From positions 576,501 to 640,500 of the forward strand of contig NZ_JAPEOS010000002.1 in the NCBI RefSeq assembly GCF_026340975.1: a DNA stretch of 64,000 nt. The letters are read 5' to 3'. Of the stretch, positions 23,621 through 32,454 are shown piece by piece. The translations under genes were made by a program, and so were the position numbers. The notes beneath the pieces were generated by a model. That model was not told the DNA's origin, made no database searches, and saw only the letters and a list, made by a program, of their open reading frames with translations. Within the stretch, counting starts at the first letter, position 1; every line of letters starts with the position of its first letter. The stretch is from Streptomyces sp. NBC_01214 (GTDB lineage Bacteria; Actinomycetota; Actinomycetes; Streptomycetales; Streptomycetaceae).

Positions 23621-24058
23621 TCAGCAGGGGCGCTTGCGGATTTCCATCACGTAGTCGTGGGGAGCGCCCGCGGACTCGGCGGCATCCGCGATCTCGCCCA
23701 GGTAGCGGGCCGAGGGCAGACCGCCCTCGTAGCCGTTCAGGACGTACACCCAGGCCGCATCCTCGCCGTCCAGCGTGTGCACGCGCACCCGCATCCGGCG
23801 GTAGATGTCGAGTCCGACGCCTTCCCAGCGGTCCATCGAGTCCTCGTCCAGCGGCGCGATGTCGTACAGCGCGACGAAGACCTGCTGGCGCGGGGCTTCG
23901 ACGATCGTGGCGAGAGCGCCCTCCCAGCCCATCTGTTCGCCGCCGAAGGTCAGCCGCCAGTCGTTGATCCAGCCCGTGCCGCGCAGCGGCGAATGCGGAG
24001 CGCGGCGCGTCATCAGCCGCGGGTCGAGGTTGCCGGCGTACGCGGCGTAGAGCGACAT
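23621..24058 (-). CDS. Gamma-glutamylcyclotransferase-like protein, 145 aa
   Basis: The start MSLYAAYAGNLDPR matches the YxxYxSNL-type signature of the GGCT/ChaC-like fold, which binds gamma-glutamyl substrates. Further features are a beta-rich core (QVFVALYDIAPLDEDSMDRWEG) and a conserved acidic residue region. Members cleave gamma-glutamyl amino acids to 5-oxoproline or have other roles; substrate not predictable here. ATG at 24058 is preferred; an open frame extends to 24091 without a better start. Divergent from the LpdA gene. Confidence 0.8.
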   Translation of the reverse strand: MSLYAAYAGNLDPRLMTRRAPHSPLRGTGWINDWRLTFGGEQMGWEGALATIVEAPRQQVFVALYDIAPLDEDSMDRWEGVGLDIYRRMRVRVHTLDGEDAAWVYVLNGYEGGLPSARYLGEIADAAESAGAPHDYVMEIRKRPC

Positions 24059-24231
24059 GGAGTCGAGAGTACGGGAGGGGTGCCGGTGCACGCGTGCCCG
24101 GATGGAGGGACCGGGCGCGAAGCACCTCGAACCGTGCGGGACAATGGAGCACGGAATGCATCCCCCGGGGAGACCCCCCGGAACACCGGCCGGGGCGGCA
24201 GCCGGCCGGGTAGACGTGAGGCGGACTTTTC

Positions 24232-25671
24232 GTGACCCGGATCGTGATCATCGGCGGCGGACCCGGCGGGTATGAGGCAGCCCTGGTGGGGGCCCAGCTC
24301 GGCGCGGAGGTGACCGTCGTCGACTGCGACGGTCTGGGTGGGGCCTCGGTCCTGACCGACTGCGTACCTTCCAAGACTTTGATCGCGACCGCCGAGGTGA
24401 TGACGACCTTCGACTCCTCGTACGAGGAGCTCGGCATCGTCGTCGCGGACGACACCCCGCACATCGAGCAGGCCGCGCGCGTCGTCGGCGTGGACCTCGG
24501 CAAGGTGAACCGGCGCGTCAAGCGCCTCGCGCTCGCCCAGTCGCACGACATCACCGCCTCCGTCACCCGGGCCGGCGCCCGCGTGGTGCGCGGCCGCGGC
24601 AAGCTCGGCGGGCCGCAGGGCATCGACGGCACCCGGGACGTCATCGTCACCGCCGCCGACGGGTCCGAGACGATCCTGACCGCGGACGCGGTCCTGATCG
24701 CGACCGGCGGTACCCCCCGCGAGATCCCCGACGCCATGCCCGACGGCGAGCGGATCCTGAACTGGACCCAGGTCTACGACCTCGACGAACTCCCCGAGGA
24801 GCTCATCGTGGTCGGCTCCGGCGTGACCGGCGCCGAGTTCGCCGGCGCGTACCAGGCCCTCGGCTCCCGGGTGACCCTCGTGTCCTCCCGCGACCGCGTG
24901 CTGCCCGGCGAGGACCCGGACGCCGCCGCCGTGCTGGAGGACGTCTTCCGGCGCCGCGGCATGAACGTCGTCGGACGCTCGCGCGCCGAATCCGCCAAGC
25001 GGGTGGGCGACCGGGTCGAGGTCACCCTCTCCGACGGCCGCGTGCTGACCGGCACGCACTGCCTGATGGCGGTCGGCGCCATCCCCAACACCAAGAACAT
25101 GAACCTGGAGGAGTCCGGGGTCCGGCTCAAGGACTCCGGGCACATCTGGACCGACAAGGTCTCGCGCACCTCCGCGCCCGGCGTGTACGCCGCCGGCGAC
25201 GTCACGGGCGTCTTCGCGCTCGCGTCGGTCGCGGCGATGCAGGGTCGCATCGCGATGTACCACTTCCTCGGTGACGCGGTGGCCCCGCTGAACCTCAAGA
25301 CGGTTTCCTCGAACGTCTTCACCGACCCCGAGATCGCCACCGTCGGCTACACCCAGGCGGACGTGGACGCCGGCAAGATCGACGCCCGCGTGGTGAAGCT
25401 CCCGCTGCTGCGCAACCCGCGCGCCAAGATGCAGGGCATCCGGGACGGCTTCGTGAAGCTGTTCTGCCGTCCGGGCACCGGCATCGTCGTCGGCGGCGTG
25501 GTCGTCTCCCCGCGTGCGAGCGAGCTGATCCACCCCATCTCGATCGCCGTCGACAACAATCTGACGGTCGAGCAGATCGCAAAAGCGTTCACCGTGTACC
25601 CCTCGCTCTCGGGCTCGATCGCCGAGGTGGCCCGCCAGCTGCACACGCGGAAGGCCGCGGGCGAGGCGTGA
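24232..25671 (+). CDS. lpdA: LpdA-type NAD(P)H:quinone reductase (flavoprotein disulfide reductase family)
   Basis: FAD-binding GGGPGGYEA at the N-terminus and NAD-binding GSGVTGAEFAGAY around residue 190 give the fold of lipoamide dehydrogenase. The redox motif is altered: GGASVLTDCVPSK has Ser/Val where the first active-site Cys (GGTCxNxGC) should be, leaving a single Cys. The C-terminal His-Glu pair (HAHPTxxE) is also replaced (YPSLSGSIAEVAR). Both changes match M. tuberculosis LpdA (Rv3303c), which reduces quinones and not lipoamide. GTG at 24232 is the start. Database names such as dihydrolipoamide dehydrogenase would be misleading. Confidence 0.9.
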   Translation: MTRIVIIGGGPGGYEAALVGAQLGAEVTVVDCDGLGGASVLTDCVPSKTLIATAEVMTTFDSSYEELGIVVADDTPHIEQAARVVGVDLGKVNRRVKRLALAQSHDITASVTRAGARVVRGRGKLGGPQGIDGTRDVIVTAADGSETILTADAVLIATGGTPREIPDAMPDGERILNWTQVYDLDELPEELIVVGSGVTGAEFAGAYQALGSRVTLVSSRDRVLPGEDPDAAAVLEDVFRRRGMNVVGRSRAESAKRVGDRVEVTLSDGRVLTGTHCLMAVGAIPNTKNMNLEESGVRLKDSGHIWTDKVSRTSAPGVYAAGDVTGVFALASVAAMQGRIAMYHFLGDAVAPLNLKTVSSNVFTDPEIATVGYTQADVDAGKIDARVVKLPLLRNPRAKMQGIRDGFVKLFCRPGTGIVVGGVVVSPRASELIHPISIAVDNNLTVEQIAKAFTVYPSLSGSIAEVARQLHTRKAAGEA

Positions 25672-25846
25672 GTCCCGCTAACCGCCGCACGCCGTAAGGG
25701 GTTTGGGGCGGGGCGCGGTTTCGTGGCGAGATGTTCACGCAACTCTCGAGCCGCGTATACCACTAGTCGCCCCACCTTATGGACAACTTCGGTATTCCGG
25801 CGCAAAGAGCTGAAAGCAGACGGTCGTTGGCGTTACTGTCAGTTTC

Positions 25847-26797
25847 GTGTTCGCTGCAGAACGTCGCCAATTGATCCTCGAAATGGTGCGGGCCAACGGA
25901 GCGGTATCGCTCCGGGAGCTCGCCCGCGTCGTCCAGACCTCCGAAGTGACCGTACGGCGGGACGTGCGGGCACTGGAGGCAGAAGGACTCCTCGACCGCC
26001 GACACGGCGGTGCGGTCTTGCCGGGCGGTTTCACGCGGGAGTCCGGCTTTCCACAAAAGTCCCATCTCGCGACGGCGGAGAAGACCGCCATTGCCGATGT
26101 CGCGGCCTCCCTCGTCGAAGAGGGCGAGGCCGTCGTCGTCGGCGCGGGCACCACGACCCAGGAGCTGGCCCGCCGGCTCGCCCGCGTGCCCGGACTGACC
26201 GTCGTCACCAACTCGCTGCTCGTCGCCCAGGCCCTGGCCCACGCGAACCGGGTGGAGGTGGTCATGACCGGCGGCACCCTGCGCGGGTCCAACTACGCCC
26301 TCGTGGGCAGCGGAGCCGAACAGTCCCTCCAGGGGCTGCGGGTCTCGCGGGCCTTCCTGTCGGGCAGCGGTCTGACCGCCGAGCGCGGGCTGTCCACGTC
26401 CAACATGCTGTCCGCCAGCGTGGACCGGGCGCTGGTGCAGGCGGCGGCGGAGGTGGTGGTGCTGGCCGACCACACGAAGCTCGGTACCGACACCATGTTC
26501 CAGACCGTGCCCACCGACGTGATGACGCGGCTGGTGACGGACGAGCCGCCGCCGCACGACGACCGGGCGGGTACGGAGCTCCAGGCGCTCGCGGACCAGG
26601 GCGTGCAGATCACCGTGGCCGGCGGGGCCGTGGCCTCCGGCGGTATGGACGGGATGCAGGGCCGGCGGCCGCGTCGCGAGTCGCCGTTGCCGGTCCAGCG
26701 GCGGGGCGGCCCCACGGCCCAGCTCCGCAGTGCGGCCGGCGGGATGCTGGAGCCGCAGGCGGAACGGGCGCGCGTGGCCGACATGCGCCGCCGCTGA
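25847..26797 (+). CDS. DeoR/GlpR family transcriptional regulator, 316 aa
   Basis: An N-terminal DeoR helix-turn-helix (MFAAERRQLILEMV, then TVRRDVRALEAEGLLDRRHGGAV) is followed by the DeoR sensor domain that binds phosphorylated sugars (VGAGTTTQELARRL, NSLLVAQALAHANRVEV, MTGGTLRGSNYALVG). A poorly conserved tail of about 60 residues follows. TACTGT ends 7 bases before the GTG, suggesting a leaderless transcript. Lying beside nucleoside genes, it is the nearest candidate to bind the CTACGCGCGTAG sites, but no such site occurs in its own promoter, so the link is unproven. Confidence 0.88.
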   Translation: MFAAERRQLILEMVRANGAVSLRELARVVQTSEVTVRRDVRALEAEGLLDRRHGGAVLPGGFTRESGFPQKSHLATAEKTAIADVAASLVEEGEAVVVGAGTTTQELARRLARVPGLTVVTNSLLVAQALAHANRVEVVMTGGTLRGSNYALVGSGAEQSLQGLRVSRAFLSGSGLTAERGLSTSNMLSASVDRALVQAAAEVVVLADHTKLGTDTMFQTVPTDVMTRLVTDEPPPHDDRAGTELQALADQGVQITVAGGAVASGGMDGMQGRRPRRESPLPVQRRGGPTAQLRSAAGGMLEPQAERARVADMRRR

Positions 26798-26815
26798 CCC
26801 CCGCGGGATCGTGTG

Positions 26816-26926
26816 CCGGGGCTCCGCCCCGGACCCCGCCCCTCACACGCCGGCGAGGCTGATCATTCAGCCTCGCCGGCGTTCGAGGTGCGGGGGGTGC
26901 GGGGGCGGAGCCCCCGGAACGGCGCC
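26816..26926. repeat. Large imperfect palindrome, dispersed Streptomyces intergenic repeat
   Basis: Two arms of roughly 50 bases complement each other around GCTGATCATTCAGC: the left arm holds GGGGCTCCGCCCCGGACCCC and CGCCGGCGAGGCTGA, the right arm TCAGCCTCGCCGGCG and GGGGGCGGAGCCCCC. It lies between the converging DeoR and acyl-CoA carboxylase genes, so a long hairpin could end both transcripts. Partial copies occur at 23470 and 35296. Confidence 0.85.
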
Positions 26927-26938
26927 GCACATGCGAAA

Positions 26939-26973
26939 CGGGGCCCCCGGGGCGGAAAGCCCCGGGAACCCCG
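26939..26973 (-). terminator. Hairpin downstream of the carboxylase alpha gene
   Basis: An imperfect 15-bp stem (26939-26953 with 26959-26973, two mismatches) 11 bases beyond the stop of the carboxylase gene, on its 3' side. No strong T-run. Confidence 0.5.
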
Positions 26974-26983
26974 TAGCGGGACG

Positions 26984-28747
26984 TCAGTCCTTGATCTCGC
27001 AGATCGTGGCGCCCGAGGTGACGGAGCCGCCGACCTCGGCGCTGAGGCCGACGACGGTGCCGGAGCGGTGCGCGTTCAGCGGCTGCTCCATCTTCATGGC
27101 CTCGAGTACGACGACCAGGTCGCCCTCGTTGACCTGCTGGCCCTCCTCGACCGCGACCTTGACGATCGTGCCCTGCATCGGGGAGGCGAGGGTGTCGCCG
27201 GAGGCGGCCGGGCCGGACTTCTTGGCCGCGCGGCGCTTCGGCTTCGCGCCACCGGCGGCGGCCGTGCGGGCCAGGGTCATGCCCAGGGACGACGGGAGCG
27301 AGACTTCGAGGCGCTTGCCGCCGACCTCGACGACCACCGTCTCGCGGCCCGGCTCGTCCTCGGTGTCCTCCGCGGCCGGAGCCGTGAACGCCGGGATCTC
27401 GTTGACGAACTCGGTCTCGATCCACCGGGTGAAGACGGTGAAGGGGCTGCCGTCGGTGGGGGCGAACGCCGGGTCGGCGACGACCGCACGGTGGAAGGGG
27501 ATGGCCGTGGCCATGCCCTCGACCTCGAACTCGGCGAGCGCGCGGGCGGCGCGCTGCAGGGCCTGCTCGCGGGTGGCACCGGTGACGATCAGCTTGGCCA
27601 GGAGCGAGTCCCAGGCCGGGCCGATCACGGAGCCGGACTCCACGCCCGCGTCGAGGCGGACGCCCGGGCCCGACGGCGCGGCGAACTTCGTCACCGTGCC
27701 GGGCGCCGGGAGGAAGCCACGGCCCGGGTCCTCGCCGTTGATGCGGAACTCGATGGAGTGACCGCGCAGGACCGGGTCGCCGTAGCCGAGCTCCTCGCCG
27801 TCGGCGATGCGGAACATCTCGCGGACCAGGTCGATGCCGGAGACCTCTTCGGTGACCGGGTGCTCGACCTGGAGGCGGGTGTTGACCTCCAGGAAGGAGA
27901 TCAGGCCGTCGGCGGAGACGAGGAACTCGACCGTGCCGGCGCCGACGTAGCCGGCTTCCTTCAGGATCGCCTTGGAAGCGGCGTACAGCTCCGCGTTCTG
28001 AGCCTCGGTCAGGAACGGCGCCGGGGCCTCCTCCACGAGCTTCTGGTGGCGGCGCTGGAGGGAGCAGTCACGGGTCGACACGACGACGACGTTGCCGTGC
28101 GAGTCGGCCAGGCACTGGGTCTCGACGTGGCGCGGCTTGTCGAGGTAGCGCTCGACGAAGCACTCGCCGCGGCCGAAGGCGGCGACGGCCTCACGGACGG
28201 CGGATTCGTAGAGCTCCGGCACCTCTTCGAGGGTGCGGGCGACCTTGAGGCCGCGACCGCCACCACCGAAGGCCGCCTTGATGGCGATCGGCAGGCCGTG
28301 CTCCTTGGCGAAGGCGACGACCTCCTCGGATCCGGAGACCGGGTCCGGCGTACCGGCGACCAGCGGCGCCCCGGCGCGCTGGGCGATGTGACGGGCGGCC
28401 ACCTTGTCGCCGAGGTCACGGATGGCCTGCGGCGGGGGACCGATCCAGGTCAGGCCGGCGTCGATCACGGCCTGGGCGAAGTCGGCGTTCTCGGAGAGGA
28501 AGCCGTATCCGGGATGGATGGCGTCCGCACCGGAGTCGGCTGCGGCCTGGAGGACCTTGGAGATGTCCAGGTAGCTGGCGGCCGGGGTGTCACCGCCCAA
28601 CGCGAAAGCTTCGTCGGCCGCGCGGACGTGCAGGGCGTCCCGGTCCGGATCTGCGTAGACGGCTACGCTCCCGATCCCGGCGTCCCGGCAGGCCCGAGCA
28701 ACGCGGACAGCGATTTCGCCACGGTTGGCGATGAGCACCTTGCGCAC
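26984..28747 (-). CDS. accA2: Acyl-CoA carboxylase alpha subunit (biotin carboxylase plus biotin carrier)
   Basis: Carboxylates protein-bound biotin with bicarbonate and ATP, then hands it to the beta subunit to make malonyl- or methylmalonyl-CoA. Order: biotin carboxylase N-domain (KVLIANRGEIAVRVARAC), ATP-grasp with glycine loop AAFGGGGRGLKVA, catalytic region FLEVNTRLQVEHPVTEE, BC C-domain, an Ala/Lys-rich linker, and a biotinyl domain with EAMKMEQPL (biotinyl Lys about 552). Length 587 matches AccA1/AccA2 of S. coelicolor. GGAG-type ribosome site 8 bases upstream of the ATG. Its partners, beta and epsilon, lie 4-7 kb away and BirA next to them. Confidence 0.95.
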   Translation of the reverse strand: MRKVLIANRGEIAVRVARACRDAGIGSVAVYADPDRDALHVRAADEAFALGGDTPAASYLDISKVLQAAADSGADAIHPGYGFLSENADFAQAVIDAGLTWIGPPPQAIRDLGDKVAARHIAQRAGAPLVAGTPDPVSGSEEVVAFAKEHGLPIAIKAAFGGGGRGLKVARTLEEVPELYESAVREAVAAFGRGECFVERYLDKPRHVETQCLADSHGNVVVVSTRDCSLQRRHQKLVEEAPAPFLTEAQNAELYAASKAILKEAGYVGAGTVEFLVSADGLISFLEVNTRLQVEHPVTEEVSGIDLVREMFRIADGEELGYGDPVLRGHSIEFRINGEDPGRGFLPAPGTVTKFAAPSGPGVRLDAGVESGSVIGPAWDSLLAKLIVTGATREQALQRAARALAEFEVEGMATAIPFHRAVVADPAFAPTDGSPFTVFTRWIETEFVNEIPAFTAPAAEDTEDEPGRETVVVEVGGKRLEVSLPSSLGMTLARTAAAGGAKPKRRAAKKSGPAASGDTLASPMQGTIVKVAVEEGQQVNEGDLVVVLEAMKMEQPLNAHRSGTVVGLSAEVGGSVTSGATICEIKD

Positions 28748-29325
28748 GATGGCTCCCTCCTTGAAACAAGCTGAGTTTAGGGACAGCCCACACGGCCTTT
28801 CGACCCTTCCCCGGTGGTGACCTTGCCCACACAGAGTGTGATGCGAGGGTCGATCCGCCGGGAAACCCTTGTGGCGCCCCAGGTCAGGGGGATCCCCGAC
28901 TGCACAGTAACCCCGTCATGTAGCCAAGGTCTCTGTCCCCCCGGTCAGCGGCCCCGGGTGATTCTTTGTCGAGTCCCTACGAACGCCCACAGTTTCTTTG
29001 CGGTCGTGAGCGGAGTTGTCCCCTTGTTTACTGATTGGTAGCCCGGTCGTCCCGCAGGGCGAACAGGGACAACACCGTACCCACAGCGATGCGGCCCTCA
29101 CGGGCCCGGGCGGTCGGCAGCGCGCCGGGCGTGTCCTACGGATGGACGACAGCGGAGCCCGCGACCGCGCGCCGGCGGTAACGGCGAGTTGACAACCCGG
29201 GCGGGCCGAACGGCGTCTTACGGACGGCATGGAAACGACGAGGGTGAGACGAGGACCAAGCACATGGCGTTAGAGGACTCCGTCCCGGGGCCCGCTCCCA
29301 TCCGATCCGGCGCAGCAGGGGCCGG
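28748..29325. other. Intergenic region, no convincing gene
   Basis: About 580 bases between two divergent genes. It is less GC-rich than its neighbours in places (around 28960-29040). A minus-strand frame at 28916-29263 lacks streptomycete codon bias and any recognisable domain. TTGACA at 29189-29194 could be a -35 element of the MFS gene; no clear -10 partner is visible. A small RNA or leaderless peptide cannot be excluded. Confidence 0.5.
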
Positions 29326-30948
29326 GTGCTGCCCACCGGCCGCCGAAGCGTGAGCGCCGGGACGCGGGCGCCCACGGATCCGGCCGGGCGCCGGGTCCTG
29401 TCGGCGGCGCTGTTCGCCAGCGCCCCGGCGGAGGTGCTCGACTTCCTGCTGCCGCTGTGGGCGGGCTCGACCCTGAGCGCCGGGGCCTCCGTGGTCGGCG
29501 CGCTGATCGCCTTCGAGGCGGCGCTGTCGCTGCTCGTGCGCCCGCTGGCCGGGGAGCTGGCCGACCGCTTCGACCAGCGGCGGGTGGCCGCGGCCGGTGC
29601 GGGGCTGTACGCCCTGTCGTTCGCGGGCTACGCGCTCGCCGACTCGCTGGTGGTGGCCTTCGTCGCGGCGGGCCTGGGCGGCGCCGGAGGCGCCCTGTTC
29701 TGGGTCGCCCTGCGGGCCTGGACCGGGCAGCGGGCGCAGGACGGCGACGGTACCGCCGCGTACGGCAAGTTGCTGTCGGCGGAGGGCCAGGGCGCCTTCG
29801 TCGGCTACCTGGTGGCGTTCTCCCTGCTGGAACGCGGCGGCTATCCACTGCTGTTCTGGCTGGGCAGCGCCGCCTGCGCGGTGGCCGCGGGCTCGCTGCT
29901 GCGCGGGCCCCGCCAGGAGCGGGTCCGCGCCGCGACCGAGCGCCGGGAACGACGGGGTGCGGCGGAGCGCCGGCTGCTGCCGCTGATGGTGGTGTCCGCG
30001 GTGACGGCCGCGGCCGAGGCGGGGCTGTGGATGCTCCTGCTGCTCCGGCTGCAGGGGGACCTCGGACTGTCGCCGAACGCGATCGCGCTGGTCTTCGCCC
30101 CCGGCTTCGTGGTGTTCGTCCTGCTGCCGACGCACGCGCACCGCCTCACCGACCGGCTGGGCCGTACCCCGACCATGGTCGCCTCGTTCGCGGCGAGCGG
30201 GCTGTTCGCCGCGGGCCTCGCGGTGGTCTCCGCGCCGCCGGCCATCGCCGTCCTGTGGACCGTGGCCGCAGCCTGCTTCGCCGCGCAGATCCCGGTGGAA
30301 CAGGCGACCGTGGCCGCCGCCTCCGGGGGGCGGATCGGTCGGGCCATGGGCCTGTACGAGAGCGCCCGCCTGGCCGGTGTGGTGGTCGGCCCCCTGGTGA
30401 TGGGCCTGCTCTACGAGGAGGCCGGCTGGGTCGCCGCCTGCGCGGCGGCCGCGGCCACCTCCGTCCTGGGGGCGCTCGTGGTGCCGTACGCGGTCCGCAC
30501 CCTGGGCCTGGCGCGGCAGGGGAAGGGGTCCGATCCGCGGACCGGCGACGGGGGAGCGGACCGAGAGGACATGGACATCGACACGGACGTCGACACGGGC
30601 ACGGACGTCGACACGGACACGGACAAGGGCGGGGACACGGACATGAGCGAGCGGGAAGCGGCGCGGCCGGCGGCGGAGGCCGGCCTCGGGCCGAAGGCGC
30701 ACGCCCGCAAGGAGCGGCGGGACTGGTACCTCCACACGGTCGCGTTCGCGCTGGGGCAGTTGGTCCTCTGGGCCCTGGACTCCAGCTGGCTCGTCTGGCA
30801 GATCACGGACGGCAGCGTGCCCGACGACCAGCGCGGACCGCTGGTCTGGGTCGGTCGGATCTGGCTGACCATCTGGGTGATCGACACCATCTGGTCCTGG
30901 TCGTACACCGTCTGGCCGCGGGAGAAGAAGCCGAAGTCGTCGGCGTAG
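29326..30948 (+). CDS. MFS transporter with an extra C-terminal two-helix domain, 540 aa
   Basis: The first 400 residues form a 12-helix major facilitator (VRPLAGELADRFDQRRV between helices 2 and 3, GPLVMGLLYEEAGW later), probably a drug or metabolite exporter. A highly acidic linker of alternating Asp and Thr (DMDIDTDVDTGTDVD and on) follows at about residues 410-440, then a Lys/Arg-rich turn and two helices with many tryptophans (SSWLVWQI, IWLTIWVIDTIWSW). This tail is not part of an MFS protein. GTG at 29326 is used; GTG at 29353 is an alternative. Confidence 0.8.
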   Translation: MLPTGRRSVSAGTRAPTDPAGRRVLSAALFASAPAEVLDFLLPLWAGSTLSAGASVVGALIAFEAALSLLVRPLAGELADRFDQRRVAAAGAGLYALSFAGYALADSLVVAFVAAGLGGAGGALFWVALRAWTGQRAQDGDGTAAYGKLLSAEGQGAFVGYLVAFSLLERGGYPLLFWLGSAACAVAAGSLLRGPRQERVRAATERRERRGAAERRLLPLMVVSAVTAAAEAGLWMLLLLRLQGDLGLSPNAIALVFAPGFVVFVLLPTHAHRLTDRLGRTPTMVASFAASGLFAAGLAVVSAPPAIAVLWTVAAACFAAQIPVEQATVAAASGGRIGRAMGLYESARLAGVVVGPLVMGLLYEEAGWVAACAAAAATSVLGALVVPYAVRTLGLARQGKGSDPRTGDGGADREDMDIDTDVDTGTDVDTDTDKGGDTDMSEREAARPAAEAGLGPKAHARKERRDWYLHTVAFALGQLVLWALDSSWLVWQITDGSVPDDQRGPLVWVGRIWLTIWVIDTIWSWSYTVWPREKKPKSSA

Positions 30949-31091
30949 TCCCGCCGTACGGCGTGGCGCGGGGCGTGCCGTGGGGCGGGGGCGTCCGCAA
31001 GCCGGGTGTGCGGATCCCTTGCCCGCCGGGCTACCCGTTAGTAGCCTCCAGGGCGTCGAACGGGCTTGTGACACGTGGGGGGTGGGGCGTC

Positions 31092-31598
31092 GTGCTGCGA
31101 AGACTCGTGGCCGGACTGGCCGCGATCGTGCTCGTCGTGGAAGCGGCGGTGCTCGTGCTCGTCCACATCGTGCTGGGCCGGACCACGGCGAACCAGTCGA
31201 TGTCGATCGCGGGCAGCGATCCGGATGTCATGTCCAAGGCGACTTATGTCATGGGGGCGGGCATGGGCGCCTTCCTCGTCCTGTGCGCCGTGCTCGCCGC
31301 CACCGCCGCGCTCCGCGACCGCTCCCCGGGCCGCTTCGGCCGCGTCGTGCTCATCAGCGGCGCCGTCGCCCACGGGGTGCTCGGCATCCTCTGCGTCGCC
31401 CTGGTCGGCTGGGCCGCCTTCGCGACGATGATGCTGATCCTGTGTCTGCTCGTACTGACCCTGACGTCCTACGCCGCCCGGCCCGCCCGACCCGGCGGGA
31501 ACGGCAGCGGCGAGGGCGGTGCGGGCGGGGACGCCCCGCCGCTGCTGCCGCCACCGCCACCGCCGCCGTTCGGGGAGCTCAAGCCCACAAGTCCGTGA
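31092..31598 (+). CDS. Four-helix membrane protein, 168 aa, unknown
   Basis: Hydrophobic segments at about residues 4-26, 52-74, 84-104 and 106-126, separated by short loops, then a tail rich in Gly and Pro (run of prolines near the end). GTG at 31092 is preferred because GGGGTGGGG lies just upstream; GTG at 31068 is possible. The 3' end overlaps that of the maf gene on the other strand by 20 bases. No family recognised. Confidence 0.7.
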   Translation: MLRRLVAGLAAIVLVVEAAVLVLVHIVLGRTTANQSMSIAGSDPDVMSKATYVMGAGMGAFLVLCAVLAATAALRDRSPGRFGRVVLISGAVAHGVLGILCVALVGWAAFATMMLILCLLVLTLTSYAARPARPGGNGSGEGGAGGDAPPLLPPPPPPPFGELKPTSP

Positions 31599-32202
31599 TG
31601 GACACGTCCAGTTCGCCCAGCAGGGAACGCAGCAGCGGCAACGACAGCCCGATGACGTTGCTGTGGTCCCCGTCGATGCCGTCGATGAACGGCGCCGACA
31701 GCCCGTCCAGGGTGAACGCCCCGGCCACGTGGAGGGGTTCCCCGCTCGCCACGTACGCCGCCACCTCCGCGTCCGTGGGCTCACCGAACCGGACCGTCGT
31801 CGACGCCGTGGCCGAGACCTGACGGCCGTCCGCCGTGTCGATCACGCAGTGCCCGGTGCGCAGCACGCCCGCCCGTCCGCGCATCGACTTCCAGCGCGCG
31901 GTGGCCTCCTCGGCGTCCGCAGGCTTGCCCAGGGCCTCGCCGTCCAGCTCCAGCACCGAGTCGCAGCCGATCACCAGGGCGCCCGCGGCCTCGTCCAGCC
32001 CCGCCACGACGGCGGCCTTCGCCTCGGCCAGGGCCAGCGCCAGGGCGGCCGGCTCGTCGTGGTTCAGGGTGTCCTCGTCGAAACCGCTGACGATCACGTG
32101 CGGGGCGAGCCCGGCCTGCCGCAGCAGGTTCAGCCGGGCGGGGGAAGCGGAGGCGAGGACGAGCTTGCGCCCGGTCGTCCGGGGCTCAGGTGTCGCAGTC
32201 AT
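31579..32202 (-). CDS. maf: Maf family nucleotide pyrophosphatase
   Basis: Maf proteins hydrolyse canonical or modified nucleoside triphosphates and are linked to arrest of septum formation. The start KLVLASASPARLNLLRQAGL holds the family ASxSPxR signature; FDEDTLNHDEP and VIGCDSVLELDG follow with the catalytic acidic residues, and the C-terminal FIDGIDGDHSNVIGLSLPLL is typical. Length 207. ATG at 32202 is used, 32211 is an alternative. Confidence 0.93.
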   Translation of the reverse strand: MTATPEPRTTGRKLVLASASPARLNLLRQAGLAPHVIVSGFDEDTLNHDEPAALALALAEAKAAVVAGLDEAAGALVIGCDSVLELDGEALGKPADAEEATARWKSMRGRAGVLRTGHCVIDTADGRQVSATASTTVRFGEPTDAEVAAYVASGEPLHVAGAFTLDGLSAPFIDGIDGDHSNVIGLSLPLLRSLLGELDVSITDLWA

Positions 32203-32240
32203 GGAGGCCATCGTAGGCGCGGCCAGGACCCCCGGACGGC

Positions 32241-32375
32241 CTAGAAGTGGCCCACGCCCAGGACGTACACCACCACGAGCATGGCGAGGGCGAGCACCAG
32301 GGTCAGCCGCCGGATCATCGCCTGCGCGTCGCGCATGTCCTTGGGCGGCTCGTTCTTCGGGTCGGACCAGAGCAT
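32241..32375 (-). CDS. Small single-helix membrane protein, 44 aa
   Basis: Polar N-terminus (MLWSDPKNEPPKDMRDAQ) and one transmembrane helix (about residues 23-41) ending VLGVGHF. AGGA lies 9 bases before the ATG. It sits between the acyl-CoA carboxylase epsilon gene and maf on the same strand. Function unknown. Confidence 0.65.
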   Translation of the reverse strand: MLWSDPKNEPPKDMRDAQAMIRRLTLVLALAMLVVVYVLGVGHF

Positions 32376-32400
32376 GTCCCGATCCTGGCGCGGGAACGGC

Positions 32401-32434
32401 GGTGGCGCCTGAGTACGGGTACTCAGGCGCCACC
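32401..32434. terminator. 34-bp hairpin downstream of accE
   Basis: A perfect 16-bp stem (GGTGGCGCCTGAGTAC, 32401-32416, complement 32419-32434) with a 2-base centre, 20 bases beyond the accE stop. With no T-run and so small a loop it could equally be a protein-binding palindrome upstream of the 44-residue gene. Confidence 0.6.
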
Positions 32435-32454
32435 GTCCGTTCATATCGATCGGG

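Noticed and set aside
28916..29263. Possible 115-residue gene in the gap before the MFS transporter
   Set aside because: No codon bias, no ribosome site and no domain; kept as non-coding.
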